A stretch of 64,000 nt of DNA from contig JAHXHS010000007.1 of assembly GCA_025656455.1 (NCBI GenBank), positions 1 through 64,000 on the forward strand, given 5' to 3'. The notes beneath the pieces are model-generated. The model did not search any database, was not told where the DNA came from, and saw only the letters and a program-made list of their open reading frames with translations. The first letter of the stretch is position 1; the number at the start of each line of letters is the position of its first letter. This document shows, piece after piece, positions 1 through 9,113 of the stretch. This stretch comes from Candidatus Thiodiazotropha sp. (ex Epidulcina cf. delphinae). GTDB lineage: Bacteria; Pseudomonadota; Gammaproteobacteria; Chromatiales; Chromatiaceae. The position numbers and the translations under genes were made by a program.

Positions 1-818
1 GTGGTGCTGATGTTGGCGTGTCCCAATAGCTCCTGGACGGCGCGCAGGTCGCCGGAGGACTCCAGCAGGTGGCTGGCGAATGAGTGACGAAACAGATGCG
101 GATGGATGTTGCGAGGGGCCCCCTGCCGTACCGCCCAGTCGTGCAGTTGCCGATGAATGGTGGTGCGACTGATGCGTTTGCCGCGCACCCCGACAAACAG
201 GGCGGTCTCGTCCGGCGACGCCATCTGTGGGCGGATCTCGAGCCATTGCTCGATAGCCTCCTTGGCCTGTCTGCCCACCGGCACGCGCCGCGCCTTGGCG
301 CCTTTGCCGATGACTTCCACCAGTTGCTCTTTGAGATCGATGTCACCCAGGTTGAGGTCGATCAACTCCGCCAGGCGCAGGCCCGAGGAGTAGAAGAGCT
401 CCATGACGGCCCTATCGCGCAGGGCGACCGGTGAGTTGTCGTCGATCTCCAGCAGCCGGCTGATCTGGTCGACATCCAGGGTGGCCGGGAGTTTGCGCCG
501 TATCTTGGGCGCCCGCACACCCTGTGCAGGGTTGGATTCAAGCTGCTTTTCCCGGAGCAGAAAATTGTAAAGACTGCGCAGGGCAGAGAGTTCGCGGTGC
601 AGGCTCTTGGCGGAAAACCCCTGCCGGTGTCTGGTGGCGATGTATTGACGGATATGGTGCTGAGACAGCCTTGCCCAGCTATCCATGCCTCGCTGTTCAA
701 ACCATTGGATGGCAGCCCTCAAGTCCCGGCCGTAGCTCTCCAGGGTACGGGGTGAAAGCCGGCGCTCGAGACGCAGATGTTGGAGAAACCGGTCCGCCCA
801 TTCCTGTAGTTGGCGCAT
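1..818 (-). CDS. xerC: tyrosine recombinase XerC (3' end cut by window)
   Basis: Site-specific tyrosine recombinase that acts with XerD at dif to resolve chromosome dimers. Read from the ATG at 818, about 272 residues are present. The N-terminal SAM-like core-binding domain covers roughly residues 1-105, followed by the catalytic domain with Arg148 (SSGLRLAEL), Lys172 (GKGAK), His241/Arg244 (HLFRH) and His267 (LGHANIS). The nucleophilic Tyr would lie just beyond the window edge. It follows DUF484 and dapF on the same strand, the usual gammaproteobacterial order. A repeat element ends 8 bp upstream of the start, so the ribosome-binding region abuts mobile DNA and no good Shine-Dalgarno is visible. 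XerD is less likely given this neighbourhood. Confidence 0.93.
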   Translation of the reverse strand, partial: MRQLQEWADRFLQHLRLERRLSPRTLESYGRDLRAAIQWFEQRGMDSWARLSQHHIRQYIATRHRQGFSAKSLHRELSALRSLYNFLLREKQLESNPAQGVRAPKIRRKLPATLDVDQISRLLEIDDNSPVALRDRAVMELFYSSGLRLAELIDLNLGDIDLKEQLVEVIGKGAKARRVPVGRQAKEAIEQWLEIRPQMASPDETALFVGVRGKRISRTTIHRQLHDWAVRQGAPRNIHPHLFRHSFASHLLESSGDLRAVQELLGHANIST

Positions 819-825
819 GCCCGGC

Positions 826-1078
826 CTAGCCCGCATTTCTCACACCCGTTCGTCGCGAGGCGGTTCAAGGGTGCGTCCTGACTGGTTTTGTGTCGGGCGT
901 CCTGCCCTCCACCCTTCGGGCCAGCAAAGCTGTCCAAATCCGCTCCCGGCGGATTTGTCGCGACCGAAGGGCGCGCAGGCATAGCCGATACTATGTCGAG
1001 CACCCTGACAGAGCGAAAGCCAGGCAGGGCGTGCCATTGGGCCGCCGCAGTAGAAGGGGTGTGAGAAATGCGGGCTAG
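826..1078. repeat. CTAG-bounded inverted-repeat element, family B, copy 1
   Basis: A 253-bp non-coding element between the DUF484 gene and xerC. Its ends are inverted repeats of about 22 bp (CTAGCCCGCATTTCTCACAC at the left, the complement at the right), and both ends finish in CTAG. The same ends and much of the interior recur at 19269-19452. Compared with that copy, this one carries about 70 extra interior bases, including the palindromic run around 950-975. No reading frame in it is convincing. It looks like a MITE, moved by a transposase encoded elsewhere. Confidence 0.85.
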
Positions 1079-1081
1079 TCA

Positions 1082-1777
1082 CTATATTCCTGGTAGCGAT
1101 ACCGCTTGCAGGGTGCGGCTGATGATTTCTCCCAGGCGGGTGAGAAAATCGGTACCGTGATGGGGCGCGAATCGCTTGGGATCACAGCTGCCGATGGCCA
1201 GCAGGCCGAGCACGCCGTCACTCTTGAGCGGTATCAGGGCGGTGGAGGCGATGCGGTCACCCTCGGTGCCGAAGATATAGTCCAGCTGATGCTGTTCCAG
1301 TTTTCCGCAGATGGGCTGATTCTGAGTGAAGAACTGTTCGAAAGTGGCGGTCTGGTTACTCAAGGCCTCGTCCAGATGGTCGTCCAGATGGCTGGAAGAG
1401 AAGAGCCTCAGCTCCACGGCGTCGGCCTTGAAGTCGTCATGCAACTCGTCTTCCAAGGCGTTCAGCACCTCTTCAAAGGTCGCCGCATCGATCAGTTCCA
1501 GGGTCAGGCGATGCATGCGCTCCTGCAGCAACTCATTGTTGCGGGCCACTTTCAGCAGCTCAGACAAGTGCTTCTGGGACTCCTGGAGCTGAGTGCGCAG
1601 GGTTTCGACCTGGCGTTCGATGAGTGACACCGCCGCGCCGCTTTCGTGAGGGATCTCTATCTGGCCGAGCAGATCGGGATGGCGGGAGAAAAAATCGGGA
1701 TGCTCGCCCAGGTAGGTGGCAAACTGATCCTCGATATCGTCGTTAATGCTGTTGTTGGTGGGCGCTTTTTGGGTCAT
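1082..1777 (-). CDS. DUF484 family protein
   Basis: A 231-residue DUF484 protein, a cytoplasmic GAF-like family of unknown biochemical function that usually sits between dapF and xerC. An N-terminal helix with the family-typical FATYLGEHPDFFSRHPDLL is at residues 20-38, then a coiled-coil stretch (about 50-95) and a GAF-like C-terminal domain. The start overlaps the dapF stop by 4 bp (ATGA), indicating translational coupling. A repeat element begins 4 bp past the stop, separating it from xerC. Identification rests on family resemblance and gene order; I infer no activity. Confidence 0.9.
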   Translation of the reverse strand: MTQKAPTNNSINDDIEDQFATYLGEHPDFFSRHPDLLGQIEIPHESGAAVSLIERQVETLRTQLQESQKHLSELLKVARNNELLQERMHRLTLELIDAATFEEVLNALEDELHDDFKADAVELRLFSSSHLDDHLDEALSNQTATFEQFFTQNQPICGKLEQHQLDYIFGTEGDRIASTALIPLKSDGVLGLLAIGSCDPKRFAPHHGTDFLTRLGEIISRTLQAVSLPGI

Positions 1778-2604
1778 AGATCGATAGTTCCTTCGTACAC
1801 GCTCTCAGCAGGGCCTTGCATGAGCACCGGTTGGCCTTCTGAGTGCCACTTTACCACAAGATCGCCGCCGCGTAGGTGTACCCGGACCTGTTCATCCAGC
1901 AGTCCCTGCAGCCGGCCGGCGACCACGGCGGCGCAGGCCCCGCTGCCACAGGCTAGGGTTTCGCCGGCGCCCCGTTCGTAGACACGCAGGTGGATCTCCG
2001 TTCGCTGGTCGATCTGCATGAAGCCCACGTTGGCCCGCTGAGGGAAATGGGGGTGGTTTTCGATCATCGGGCCGAGTCGGCTGACCGGGGCCTGGTCGAT
2101 GTTGGGTACTACAAGGACAGCGTGTGGATTGCCCATCGATAGAGCACAGATGGTGAACGCTTCATCGGCGACATCAAGGGGGTAAGTTACGGCCTGCAAC
2201 GGTGCTGTGAAAGGGATCCTCGACGGTTCGAAGATCGGTACCCCCATGTCCACTTCGACAGTACCGTTTGGCAGGTGGTGGAGAATGATGCGGCCGGCTT
2301 CGGTTCCAACCGGTATCCTCGACTTGTCACTCAGTCCCTTATCTCTGACAAACCGGGCGAAACAGCGGGCGCCGTTGCCGCAGGCTTCAACCTCGGAACC
2401 ATCTGGATTGAAAATGCGATAATGAAAATCAGTATTTTCCATACGTGGGTTTTCAATGAGCAGGATCTGGTCACAACCAATGCCGAAGTGTCTATCGGCA
2501 ATTATTCGGTAATCATCTGATGAGAGATCGAGGGTTTGAGCAATAGCGTCAAGCACGACAAAGTCATTGCCGAGGCCATGCATTTTTGTGAAAAATATCT
2601 TCAC
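1774..2604 (-). CDS. dapF: diaminopimelate epimerase
   Basis: Cytoplasmic cofactor-independent racemase converting LL- to meso-diaminopimelate for lysine and peptidoglycan synthesis. At 276 residues it has the normal length. The two catalytic cysteines are visible: Cys75 in EACGNGARC and Cys219 in ETLACGSGACAA. The N-terminus (MHGLGNDFVVLDA) is canonical. It overlaps the DUF484 gene by 4 bp. A diverged partial copy of its 3' third lies upstream at about 5319-5548, and the intervening YfhO-like gene is AT-rich, so the region upstream of dapF appears to be an insertion. Confidence 0.97.
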   Translation of the reverse strand: MKIFFTKMHGLGNDFVVLDAIAQTLDLSSDDYRIIADRHFGIGCDQILLIENPRMENTDFHYRIFNPDGSEVEACGNGARCFARFVRDKGLSDKSRIPVGTEAGRIILHHLPNGTVEVDMGVPIFEPSRIPFTAPLQAVTYPLDVADEAFTICALSMGNPHAVLVVPNIDQAPVSRLGPMIENHPHFPQRANVGFMQIDQRTEIHLRVYERGAGETLACGSGACAAVVAGRLQGLLDEQVRVHLRGGDLVVKWHSEGQPVLMQGPAESVYEGTIDL

Positions 2605-2831
2605 TATTCATCCTGTTTTGTTGCGGGTTGTGAACTCTCAACAGGTGGGTTGTAGAGTGGCCCTTTCTGACCACAAGCCACAAGAAATAAAAAGCATAAG
2701 CAAGCAAAAAAAAAGAGACTTTTCGAATATATGATTTTGAGTCGGCTTCTAGTGATCATTTTATTGTTGCAAAGAAGGTGATATTAGTTATTGAAATAAG
2801 CAGTTGAGTAAGCAGGCATTAGCAACCAACA
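2605..2831 (-). promoter_or_regulatory. intergenic region upstream of dapF
   Basis: An AT-rich 227-bp gap between dapF and the YfhO-like gene, both on the minus strand. It contains a poly-A run near 2708-2716 and no ORF. Read on the minus strand, TTGTGG followed 16 bp later by TACAAC (around 2650-2680) could be a weak sigma-70 promoter for dapF; this is speculative. No rho-independent terminator is evident after the upstream gene. Confidence 0.25.
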
Positions 2832-5291
2832 TCATTGCTTGCGTAGTTTTACTGCCATATAAAAAGTACTGATTAATGAGAGCAGGCTAAAAATTGACAG
2901 CATTTTCAATGTGTTAGGTTCATATCGATATGAGATTTTAGCGCCTGGTTTAACTGGAATAGCAGGAAGCATACCAAGAAAAGCCTCTGTACCAACAGGC
3001 CTATCGTCTACATAGGCCTGCCATCCTGGATATAAGCGCATTGGGAGTACAAGCCATCCAGGCAGCAAGCCCGTGTACTGGAGTTCATAGTATGTGTCTT
3101 CATAATGTTTGAGTGTTACTTTTTCAAAGTCCGGCTGTAGTGTCTTGTCTAGTTTTGTTAGGAAGTAGCCACTCCCTGTAACACGAGCGTTTTCGAGTAG
3201 AGTGATACCAGGTTCAATGTTATGAGATAGAATATGTTTAGTAGCAGGGGAATCAGTTACCGTAAAGATTTTTGCTGCCACAACAGCTTCAGTGCGAAAA
3301 TCCCCTTGCTCAATATATACGTTGCTATTAGATTTCGGATATAACCAGACGCTTAATTTCCCGGAAGAGTCAACGGGTGTGACCTCTAGGACAAGATGGT
3401 TGTTGGCTTTATCTAAATGTATACTGTCGTCAAATACAAAATACGCCCAGCGGTTGTCCAGAATATTTTTTGCGTCAACGGTGGATTGTCCCAGTAATTT
3501 ATTGTTGTTGTAAATGCTGAGCGTAAGGTCGGCGTGCGAAGTCGCTCTGCCATAAGTGGCAAGTTGTAGTGAAATAATATCTACTGTAATGGGGTTACCG
3601 ATATTAAAATATTGAATGAGCGGGCTACTGGGTGTAATAGTGGGAGAGGCTATGGCCCGGGCACCGGTAGTAGCGCCTACTTTATTTATGATACCACCCT
3701 TGAGCCGTGGGATATTGCAAAGTATATAGCGTATACCAAGGAAGGTGAGAAAGTCAGATGATAGCTTAATATTTGGGCACTGAATGATCGCGGCCGTAGG
3801 GGTTTTGAATGCATCAGAAGTGATTTTATTTAAAACATCGACTTCTACTTTAGCTCTAAAGCCATGAGCAAACCACTCAGGTATTTGATAGTTTGCTAAT
3901 GTGCCTGAGACAAGAAAACCATTGTCGGCAAGAACGCTTTGTAAAGGATTCAATGATTCTTGAATGAAGTCTATGGATGGAGTCAAGGGAAGAAATGTGG
4001 ACGCTGGTACCGGGCCGTTAAAATGTCGGAATACTGTTTTTAGATCATATGTCTGTAATATTATTAGTAAGATTGCCACGGAAGTTGGGATTAGTGTATG
4101 AAATCGAAAGCGTAGATTTAGAGTCATTAATGTTGATAGGACTTGTGCGGAAAGTACAGAAAAAGCTAAAGTTATTATTACCGACATGCGCCCCCAGTTA
4201 TTGGTGCTGAACGTAGGTATAGTCTTGACGAGATTGTGTGGTGTAATGCTGAATACTATAGAAGCCGATAGGAAAAGTATTGCTAAGGCAAAAAATATAT
4301 TTCTCGAAAAGTATTTAAGAAGAAAAAGAGGAATGATTGATGCAAATAGTAATAGAGGTATAAATCCAACGTAAAATGTGCGCTCTACCTCGCCATATTT
4401 TCCTTGGAGTGGCTTGATGAACCGGATGATATCACTGGTATTAAATGGAGTTCCGCCATGGCGTGACGCAGATGCCTGCGTAAACTGTAGCATTTCATAC
4501 AGTGAGTGAATGGCGAACAAAGGTATTAAAAAACCTACAATTAAAAATATTATAATATTCAACGCATTTACGGTTACAGGCCGAATGCCTTTTGACCAAG
4601 GCGCATATATCAAACACATGAGTGTGAATGAAATTAGACCATATACTGCGATGCTAGGAAACCCGCCTAGTATCATGAGTGCTATTGAAATAGAAAGCCA
4701 TGGTAAGTAGCGGCGCTCTTGCTTATGTAGATACTGATAAGTGAATAGTAATACCCAGGGTATCCATATACTGGTTGTGACATGTTCCCAATAAAACCAG
4801 GCAGCGTGAAAGCCGGAATATGCAAAGACAATAGCGCCGAATAGAGAGGCGTATCTATTGCCGGTCATGGCGAGTAGAAGCAGATATGTTCCAATTGCCG
4901 CAATGATTAGGTTCGTTAGCATTGCATAGTAGAGACCGGTGGCGTTATCACCGATAGCAGAGAATACGGCGAACGCCGGTGTAAATATGGAAGCAGGTAA
5001 CCACTGCATGCCAGGAATGCCGTTAATAGGGTAGGGATTCCAGCTAGGTAAGCTGCCGGCTCTGATTGACTGTTTTGTGTGTATCCACCTTGGCAGCCTT
5101 GCATCTAGGAAGTCGCTTCTCACTGGATGTCTCATGGTTAGAGCTAACTCTTTGTTCTTCCATCCTGGTTGATTGACAAGTAGGTCAGTTGGAGCCGCGA
5201 TCTCATCATTAAACGGGTTCGCACCAAGCATTAGTACCGCAGTGATTAGGATGAAAAGATAAGGTAGAAAATTACTGATGCGCATACTCAT
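2832..5291 (-). CDS. YfhO-like polytopic membrane protein (AT-rich paralogue)
   Basis: A polytopic inner-membrane protein of 819 residues, most like the YfhO family of GT-C-fold proteins implicated in lipid-linked sugar transfer to cell-envelope polymers. Visible are an N-terminal TM helix, a GANPFNDEIAAP loop, the family-type LPSWNPYPINGIPG motif, about a dozen TM segments, and a C-terminal periplasmic beta-rich region ending in YPGWQAYVDDRPV plus a last TM helix. It is a paralogue of the gene at 6498-9113 but clearly more AT-rich than its neighbours, suggesting separate acquisition. The frame stays open back to 5396, but that extension encodes a relic of the dapF C-terminus, so I start at the ATG at 5291 (5285 is the alternative). 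The sugar donor and acceptor are unknown. Confidence 0.75.
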   Translation of the reverse strand: MSMRISNFLPYLFILITAVLMLGANPFNDEIAAPTDLLVNQPGWKNKELALTMRHPVRSDFLDARLPRWIHTKQSIRAGSLPSWNPYPINGIPGMQWLPASIFTPAFAVFSAIGDNATGLYYAMLTNLIIAAIGTYLLLLAMTGNRYASLFGAIVFAYSGFHAAWFYWEHVTTSIWIPWVLLFTYQYLHKQERRYLPWLSISIALMILGGFPSIAVYGLISFTLMCLIYAPWSKGIRPVTVNALNIIIFLIVGFLIPLFAIHSLYEMLQFTQASASRHGGTPFNTSDIIRFIKPLQGKYGEVERTFYVGFIPLLLFASIIPLFLLKYFSRNIFFALAILFLSASIVFSITPHNLVKTIPTFSTNNWGRMSVIITLAFSVLSAQVLSTLMTLNLRFRFHTLIPTSVAILLIILQTYDLKTVFRHFNGPVPASTFLPLTPSIDFIQESLNPLQSVLADNGFLVSGTLANYQIPEWFAHGFRAKVEVDVLNKITSDAFKTPTAAIIQCPNIKLSSDFLTFLGIRYILCNIPRLKGGIINKVGATTGARAIASPTITPSSPLIQYFNIGNPITVDIISLQLATYGRATSHADLTLSIYNNNKLLGQSTVDAKNILDNRWAYFVFDDSIHLDKANNHLVLEVTPVDSSGKLSVWLYPKSNSNVYIEQGDFRTEAVVAAKIFTVTDSPATKHILSHNIEPGITLLENARVTGSGYFLTKLDKTLQPDFEKVTLKHYEDTYYELQYTGLLPGWLVLPMRLYPGWQAYVDDRPVGTEAFLGMLPAIPVKPGAKISYRYEPNTLKMLSIFSLLSLISTFYMAVKLRKQ

Positions 5292-5318
5292 TATTACGGG
5301 CGCCCTTCGGGTTAGTAA

Positions 5319-5548
5319 GTCGATGCTTCCTTCGTACACAGTCTCTGTGGGGCCTTGCGTGAGAAAGGGTTGACCTTCTGATTGCCACTTTACCACAAGA
5401 CCATTGCCACGTAGATGTACCAGTGCCTACTCATTAAGCAGACTGAGCAGATAGCCGTCGACTATGACTTTACTGGGCAGGCTCCGCAGGCCAAGCGTCT
5501 CGCCGGCGCCTCGTTCGTAGGCGCGCAGGAGGATCTCCGAACGTGTGA
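5319..5548 (-). pseudogene. 5'-truncated relic of dapF
   Basis: This stretch aligns along its length with the 3' third of the intact dapF (about 1780-2010), at roughly three quarters identity by eye. It reads through VKWQSEGQPFLTQGP and VYEGSIDL, against VKWHSEGQPVLMQGP and VYEGTIDL in DapF. A TAG replaces the codon after LNE (LLDEQ in DapF), and the original stop is lost, so its last part is fused in frame to the downstream YfhO-like gene. The ACGSGAC active-site segment is degraded. It is a non-functional duplicate fragment in the same orientation as dapF. Confidence 0.88.
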
Positions 5549-5555
5549 TGGCTGA

Positions 5556-6488
5556 CTAAGCATTTTGTGACGACTTTTTTCCCGTGTTTGAAGAAAGTAG
5601 ACTCAGAATATAGAATGCAATATCACCCCCTATAGTGACCAAGCGAAACAGTAGCGCAAGAATTAGTGCAGGGCCTTCTCCACTGAGTGGAGTCAGCAAT
5701 AGGATCAGAATTGCCTCGCGGATACCGATTCCAGATGGTGCTCCTGGGGTGATGAAGCCAATGGACCAGGAAATGGCAAAGACGCTGAGGAGGAGGGCGC
5801 TCTCCATGCTCAGAGCAATTTTGCCAGCCACAATACCAATCAGCATAAGGGCTGCACCGGAGATGAGAAAAAAGAGTAGATGGTAAGCGAGGGGTTTAAG
5901 CATCAAAGCTGGCGAGACCGGGGTAACACCGGGTCGGAGTCTGTGTAATATCCAAGGTGTGAAGAGATAGACCAAGAGGATCAGTGGCGCGGTAATGGGC
6001 AGCCAGGACAACTGGTCGAACTGATGGGTAATAGCGTTGCCGCCAATAAGGGTAATGATCAGGGCGGCGCTGAGCAAGCCGGCTATTTCGAAGATGGACG
6101 CTAGTGCCAAGTGGGCGTGTGAAACACCGGCTGTCCTGCCCATGGCATGACGGCCGGCAATGTGTGCGATATTTCCAGGAATATATTTACCGATTTGACT
6201 TTTGCCATAGATACGGGTGAGAGTTCTCTGCTTGACGCTGTGTTCGCCGCAGAGTCTCAGCAGTCGTATCCAAGCGGCTGAGAGGGCGAAATTAGCCAAC
6301 GTATAGATGAATACACCTAATCCTAGGGCAGCGATAGAGGGTGTCGAGGGTCTCCATGTCAGTAATGTATCCCGATACCCCCATAACTGCTGACCTATGT
6401 AGAAGAAGGACAGGAGTACCAGCAGGGCGCCAAGTATTGAGAGCCATCTTGAGGCGCTTGTCTGGCTGTGGGAAGGATCAGAATTCAT
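5556..6488 (-). CDS. flippase-like / LPG-synthase-TM (UPF0104) family membrane protein
   Basis: A 310-residue integral membrane protein with about eight TM segments and the conserved GKYIPGNIAHIAGRHAMGR motif at about residues 95-113, typical of the lysylphosphatidylglycerol synthase TM-region / UPF0104 family. Family members often sit in envelope-glycan clusters and are presumed to move or present lipid-linked substrates; the substrate here is unknown. It diverges from the YfhO-like gene at 6498 with only 9 bp between the start codons, so both promoters must overlap the opposing coding sequence. Its base composition resembles the core genome. Confidence 0.8.
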   Translation of the reverse strand: MNSDPSHSQTSASRWLSILGALLVLLSFFYIGQQLWGYRDTLLTWRPSTPSIAALGLGVFIYTLANFALSAAWIRLLRLCGEHSVKQRTLTRIYGKSQIGKYIPGNIAHIAGRHAMGRTAGVSHAHLALASIFEIAGLLSAALIITLIGGNAITHQFDQLSWLPITAPLILLVYLFTPWILHRLRPGVTPVSPALMLKPLAYHLLFFLISGAALMLIGIVAGKIALSMESALLLSVFAISWSIGFITPGAPSGIGIREAILILLLTPLSGEGPALILALLFRLVTIGGDIAFYILSLLSSNTGKKSSQNA

Positions 6489-6497
6489 GGATAGGTA

Positions 6498-9113
6498 GTG
6501 ATGCTGGATAGCAAGTCAAGTGGCATAGATAGTTACCAGGGTATGTACGGATCCGGCCTTTCCGCGCGACGATCGGATTGGCGTTCTACTCGCGTCGTTC
6601 GCCACGCAATGGCGTTGTTGGCGCTGATCGTGATTGCCGTGTTGATGTTGGGTGCGAATCCCATTGTGGGTGAGACCATAGCGCCGTTTGATATGCTCTC
6701 GCGTGTGCCTGGATGGAAGAATACAGGGATCGATGGCGCGGTCAAGCATCTGAAGCATAGCGATGTGCTTGACAATAAGCTCCCGTCCTGGCGTTTCGCG
6801 CGTGATCAATTGCGCAACGGCGAACTACCGCTCTGGAATCCCTTGGTGCTGGGGGGGGAGCCGTTAGTGCTGCTGATAACGCGATCCATACTGACGCCGG
6901 CCTTTGCGCTCTATGCGGCAATCGATGATGAAAGCATAGGCTTGTATGCCGCCGCGTTGATCAATTTGATCATCATTTCCGTCGGTAGCTATCTGTTGCT
7001 GTTCACCTTGAGCGGGAATCGCCTGGCCGCCCTGTTGGGCGCTGTTGTTTTCAGCTATTCGGGGTTTATTGCATCCTGGTTTCTTTGGCACCATGTGAAT
7101 ACCGCTATCTGGATTCCCTGGGTGCTCTACTTTGCGGTCCGGGTACTGCAGACCAGTGATTTTCGCCATATCCCCCGGTTGGCTCTTGCCTCTACCATGA
7201 TGATCTTGGGAGGATTCCCTACGGTTGCCGTGTATGGTTACCTGGCCCTGTTATTGCTGCTATTGTGCTGGGCGCTCTTCTCTCGTTCGCCGGTGGGCAG
7301 GGTGCTGGCGCTGGGTAGTGGGGTGGCATCGGGTTTGTTCCTCTCCCTATTGCTCTCGGCAGTCGTATTGTACTGCCTTGACGAGTCACTTGGACGGCTT
7401 AATCTCGATTATCGACGCGGCGGCAGCGCATTTCACTCTCTGCAGCATCTGATGCTGTTTGTACGCCCTTTCAGCGATGGGCCCTTGACGCTGGGCCGAA
7501 CGGGGTATGTCGGCATACTTCCTCTGTTGCTGTTTCTTCCGGCTCTCTGGTTGAGCTGGAAGAACACTGTCGACTGGAGGTTCGTCTGGGGAGTATCGAT
7601 GATCGTTATTATCGCCCCTTTGGCATTTGCCTGGATTCCGATGGACTACATCAGGCATATCCCCCTGATTGGAAGCAGTATGATCAGCAGACTGATTTTG
7701 CTCATCGGTCTGGGTTTTGCGGTCATTACCACCCTCGTTTCGGTTGCCGGATACGATAGACTCATCAAGCGTGTCCCATGGTTGGCAAACGTCATCCTGT
7801 TGTTGTTGCTGTTGATTCAGGTATTTGACCAACGGCAGGTTTTTCAAAGCCTGGTAGGGTATGTGAAAGCGGAAGCCATCTATCCGACGACGCCGATGAT
7901 CGATCAAGCGCGTAGTGATATCGAACCGTTGCAGAGTGTGATCTCCGATCGCGGGTTTCTGGTGCCCGGCGTGCTTTCCGCTTATGGTTTGGCTGAGTGG
8001 TTCGCCCACGGTTTCCACGGCCAGGCGGAAAAGAGGCTACTCAAGGGTGCTGTGGATAGGCCGTTTGTCACCCCGACTGCCGCGAACTTTTTGTGTGGCC
8101 AGGTTCGGTTTGATAAGCAGATCCTAACCTACATGGGTATCAAGTATGTTTTGTGTTCGCGCAGGCCGGAAAGAGAGGCAAAACTGAAACATCGTCTTTC
8201 GTTTGATACAATGCCGAAGGAAACCGGGAAACTAATATTGGTCGACTTGGCGAAACAGAAGATCGTGCAGTTTGCTGAGTTGGGAGAACCGGTGCGTTTT
8301 GATGAGTTGGTTGTGCCGTTACCGTCAGCCAGGTCTCTTGAGCAGCCTAGCGTGATGCTGACAATCAAAACTGCTTCCGAAACGGTAGCTCAGTCAGATC
8401 CCTGCCAGGTTCGGGTGGTTGCCGAAGATTATGCGCTCCACTGCGAATTTCCTTCCGCAGTTCAGCTCATGGCCGGGCACAACACGATGGAAATCGTGAG
8501 GTTCGGCGAAATGAAGGACGCGACTCTGATGGCGGTGGTCCACCCCTTGTCTAAGCGAGAACTGCGGGTCAAGATTGACGATGGCGTCATTCCCGGGGTG
8601 CTGGGTATGCGGGGCTATGCTACGGTGCCGCCTGATTCCTACCAGCGCTTACTGGACGGAGCGATTGGTTCATATACAGTCTCTGAACCGGAGCCGGGAA
8701 TGACCCTGATCGAGAATACCCGGGTTGGTGGGAGCGCCTATTATGTCTCGAGCCTCGACGGCCGGCCGGATGCTGAATATGAGCAGGTGCGGATGACTTT
8801 CTATGATGAAACCTCCATGCAGTTCGAATATTCCGGGAGTCGACCTGGATGGATTGTCATTCCGGTCAGGTCCTATCCTGGTTGGTCTCTTACTTATAAT
8901 GGAGAGCCGGTTGAGCCTGGGCTGTTCCTGGGTGTCATGCCGGCTGTGCCGGTGAATGGAAAAGGGAAGATAAGTTTCTGTTACCGGCCGACCCAATACG
9001 TGCTGCCGGGTATCGTATCACTGGCAGGTTTTCTGCTCATGATCGTGATGATTCTTCGGGCGGATAGACTGAATCGATGGTTTCAGGAGGCGGAAAGCAA
9101 TGTATCGGGCTGA
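6498..9113 (+). CDS. YfhO-like polytopic membrane protein
   Basis: An 871-residue membrane protein paralogous to the one at 2832-5291. Shared blocks are LMLGANPIVGETIAPFDML, LPLWNPLVLGGEPL, the GSYLLL-GNR-ALLGAVVFSYSGF region and, near the end, RPGWIVIPVRSYPGWSL. The topology is an N-terminal TM helix, many TM segments to about residue 470, a large periplasmic beta-rich domain and a final TM helix. By family it may be a GT-C-type glycosyltransferase or related envelope-glycan protein; the reaction is unproven. The frame opens GTG-ATG (6498/6501) without a clear Shine-Dalgarno; a later start (ATG 6540 or 6609) is possible. It overlaps the next gene by 14 bp. Confidence 0.75.
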   Translation: MMLDSKSSGIDSYQGMYGSGLSARRSDWRSTRVVRHAMALLALIVIAVLMLGANPIVGETIAPFDMLSRVPGWKNTGIDGAVKHLKHSDVLDNKLPSWRFARDQLRNGELPLWNPLVLGGEPLVLLITRSILTPAFALYAAIDDESIGLYAAALINLIIISVGSYLLLFTLSGNRLAALLGAVVFSYSGFIASWFLWHHVNTAIWIPWVLYFAVRVLQTSDFRHIPRLALASTMMILGGFPTVAVYGYLALLLLLLCWALFSRSPVGRVLALGSGVASGLFLSLLLSAVVLYCLDESLGRLNLDYRRGGSAFHSLQHLMLFVRPFSDGPLTLGRTGYVGILPLLLFLPALWLSWKNTVDWRFVWGVSMIVIIAPLAFAWIPMDYIRHIPLIGSSMISRLILLIGLGFAVITTLVSVAGYDRLIKRVPWLANVILLLLLLIQVFDQRQVFQSLVGYVKAEAIYPTTPMIDQARSDIEPLQSVISDRGFLVPGVLSAYGLAEWFAHGFHGQAEKRLLKGAVDRPFVTPTAANFLCGQVRFDKQILTYMGIKYVLCSRRPEREAKLKHRLSFDTMPKETGKLILVDLAKQKIVQFAELGEPVRFDELVVPLPSARSLEQPSVMLTIKTASETVAQSDPCQVRVVAEDYALHCEFPSAVQLMAGHNTMEIVRFGEMKDATLMAVVHPLSKRELRVKIDDGVIPGVLGMRGYATVPPDSYQRLLDGAIGSYTVSEPEPGMTLIENTRVGGSAYYVSSLDGRPDAEYEQVRMTFYDETSMQFEYSGSRPGWIVIPVRSYPGWSLTYNGEPVEPGLFLGVMPAVPVNGKGKISFCYRPTQYVLPGIVSLAGFLLMIVMILRADRLNRWFQEAESNVSG

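Noticed and set aside
826..1078. Possible CRISPR or tandem array from recurring repeats
   Set aside because: Copies are dispersed, palindromic and unequal in length, with no regular spacers or cas genes.
5292..5396. Longer start for the AT-rich YfhO-like protein
   Set aside because: The extra 35 codons translate into the C-terminus of DapF, so they belong to the dapF relic; the signal-anchor helix begins after the ATG at 5291.
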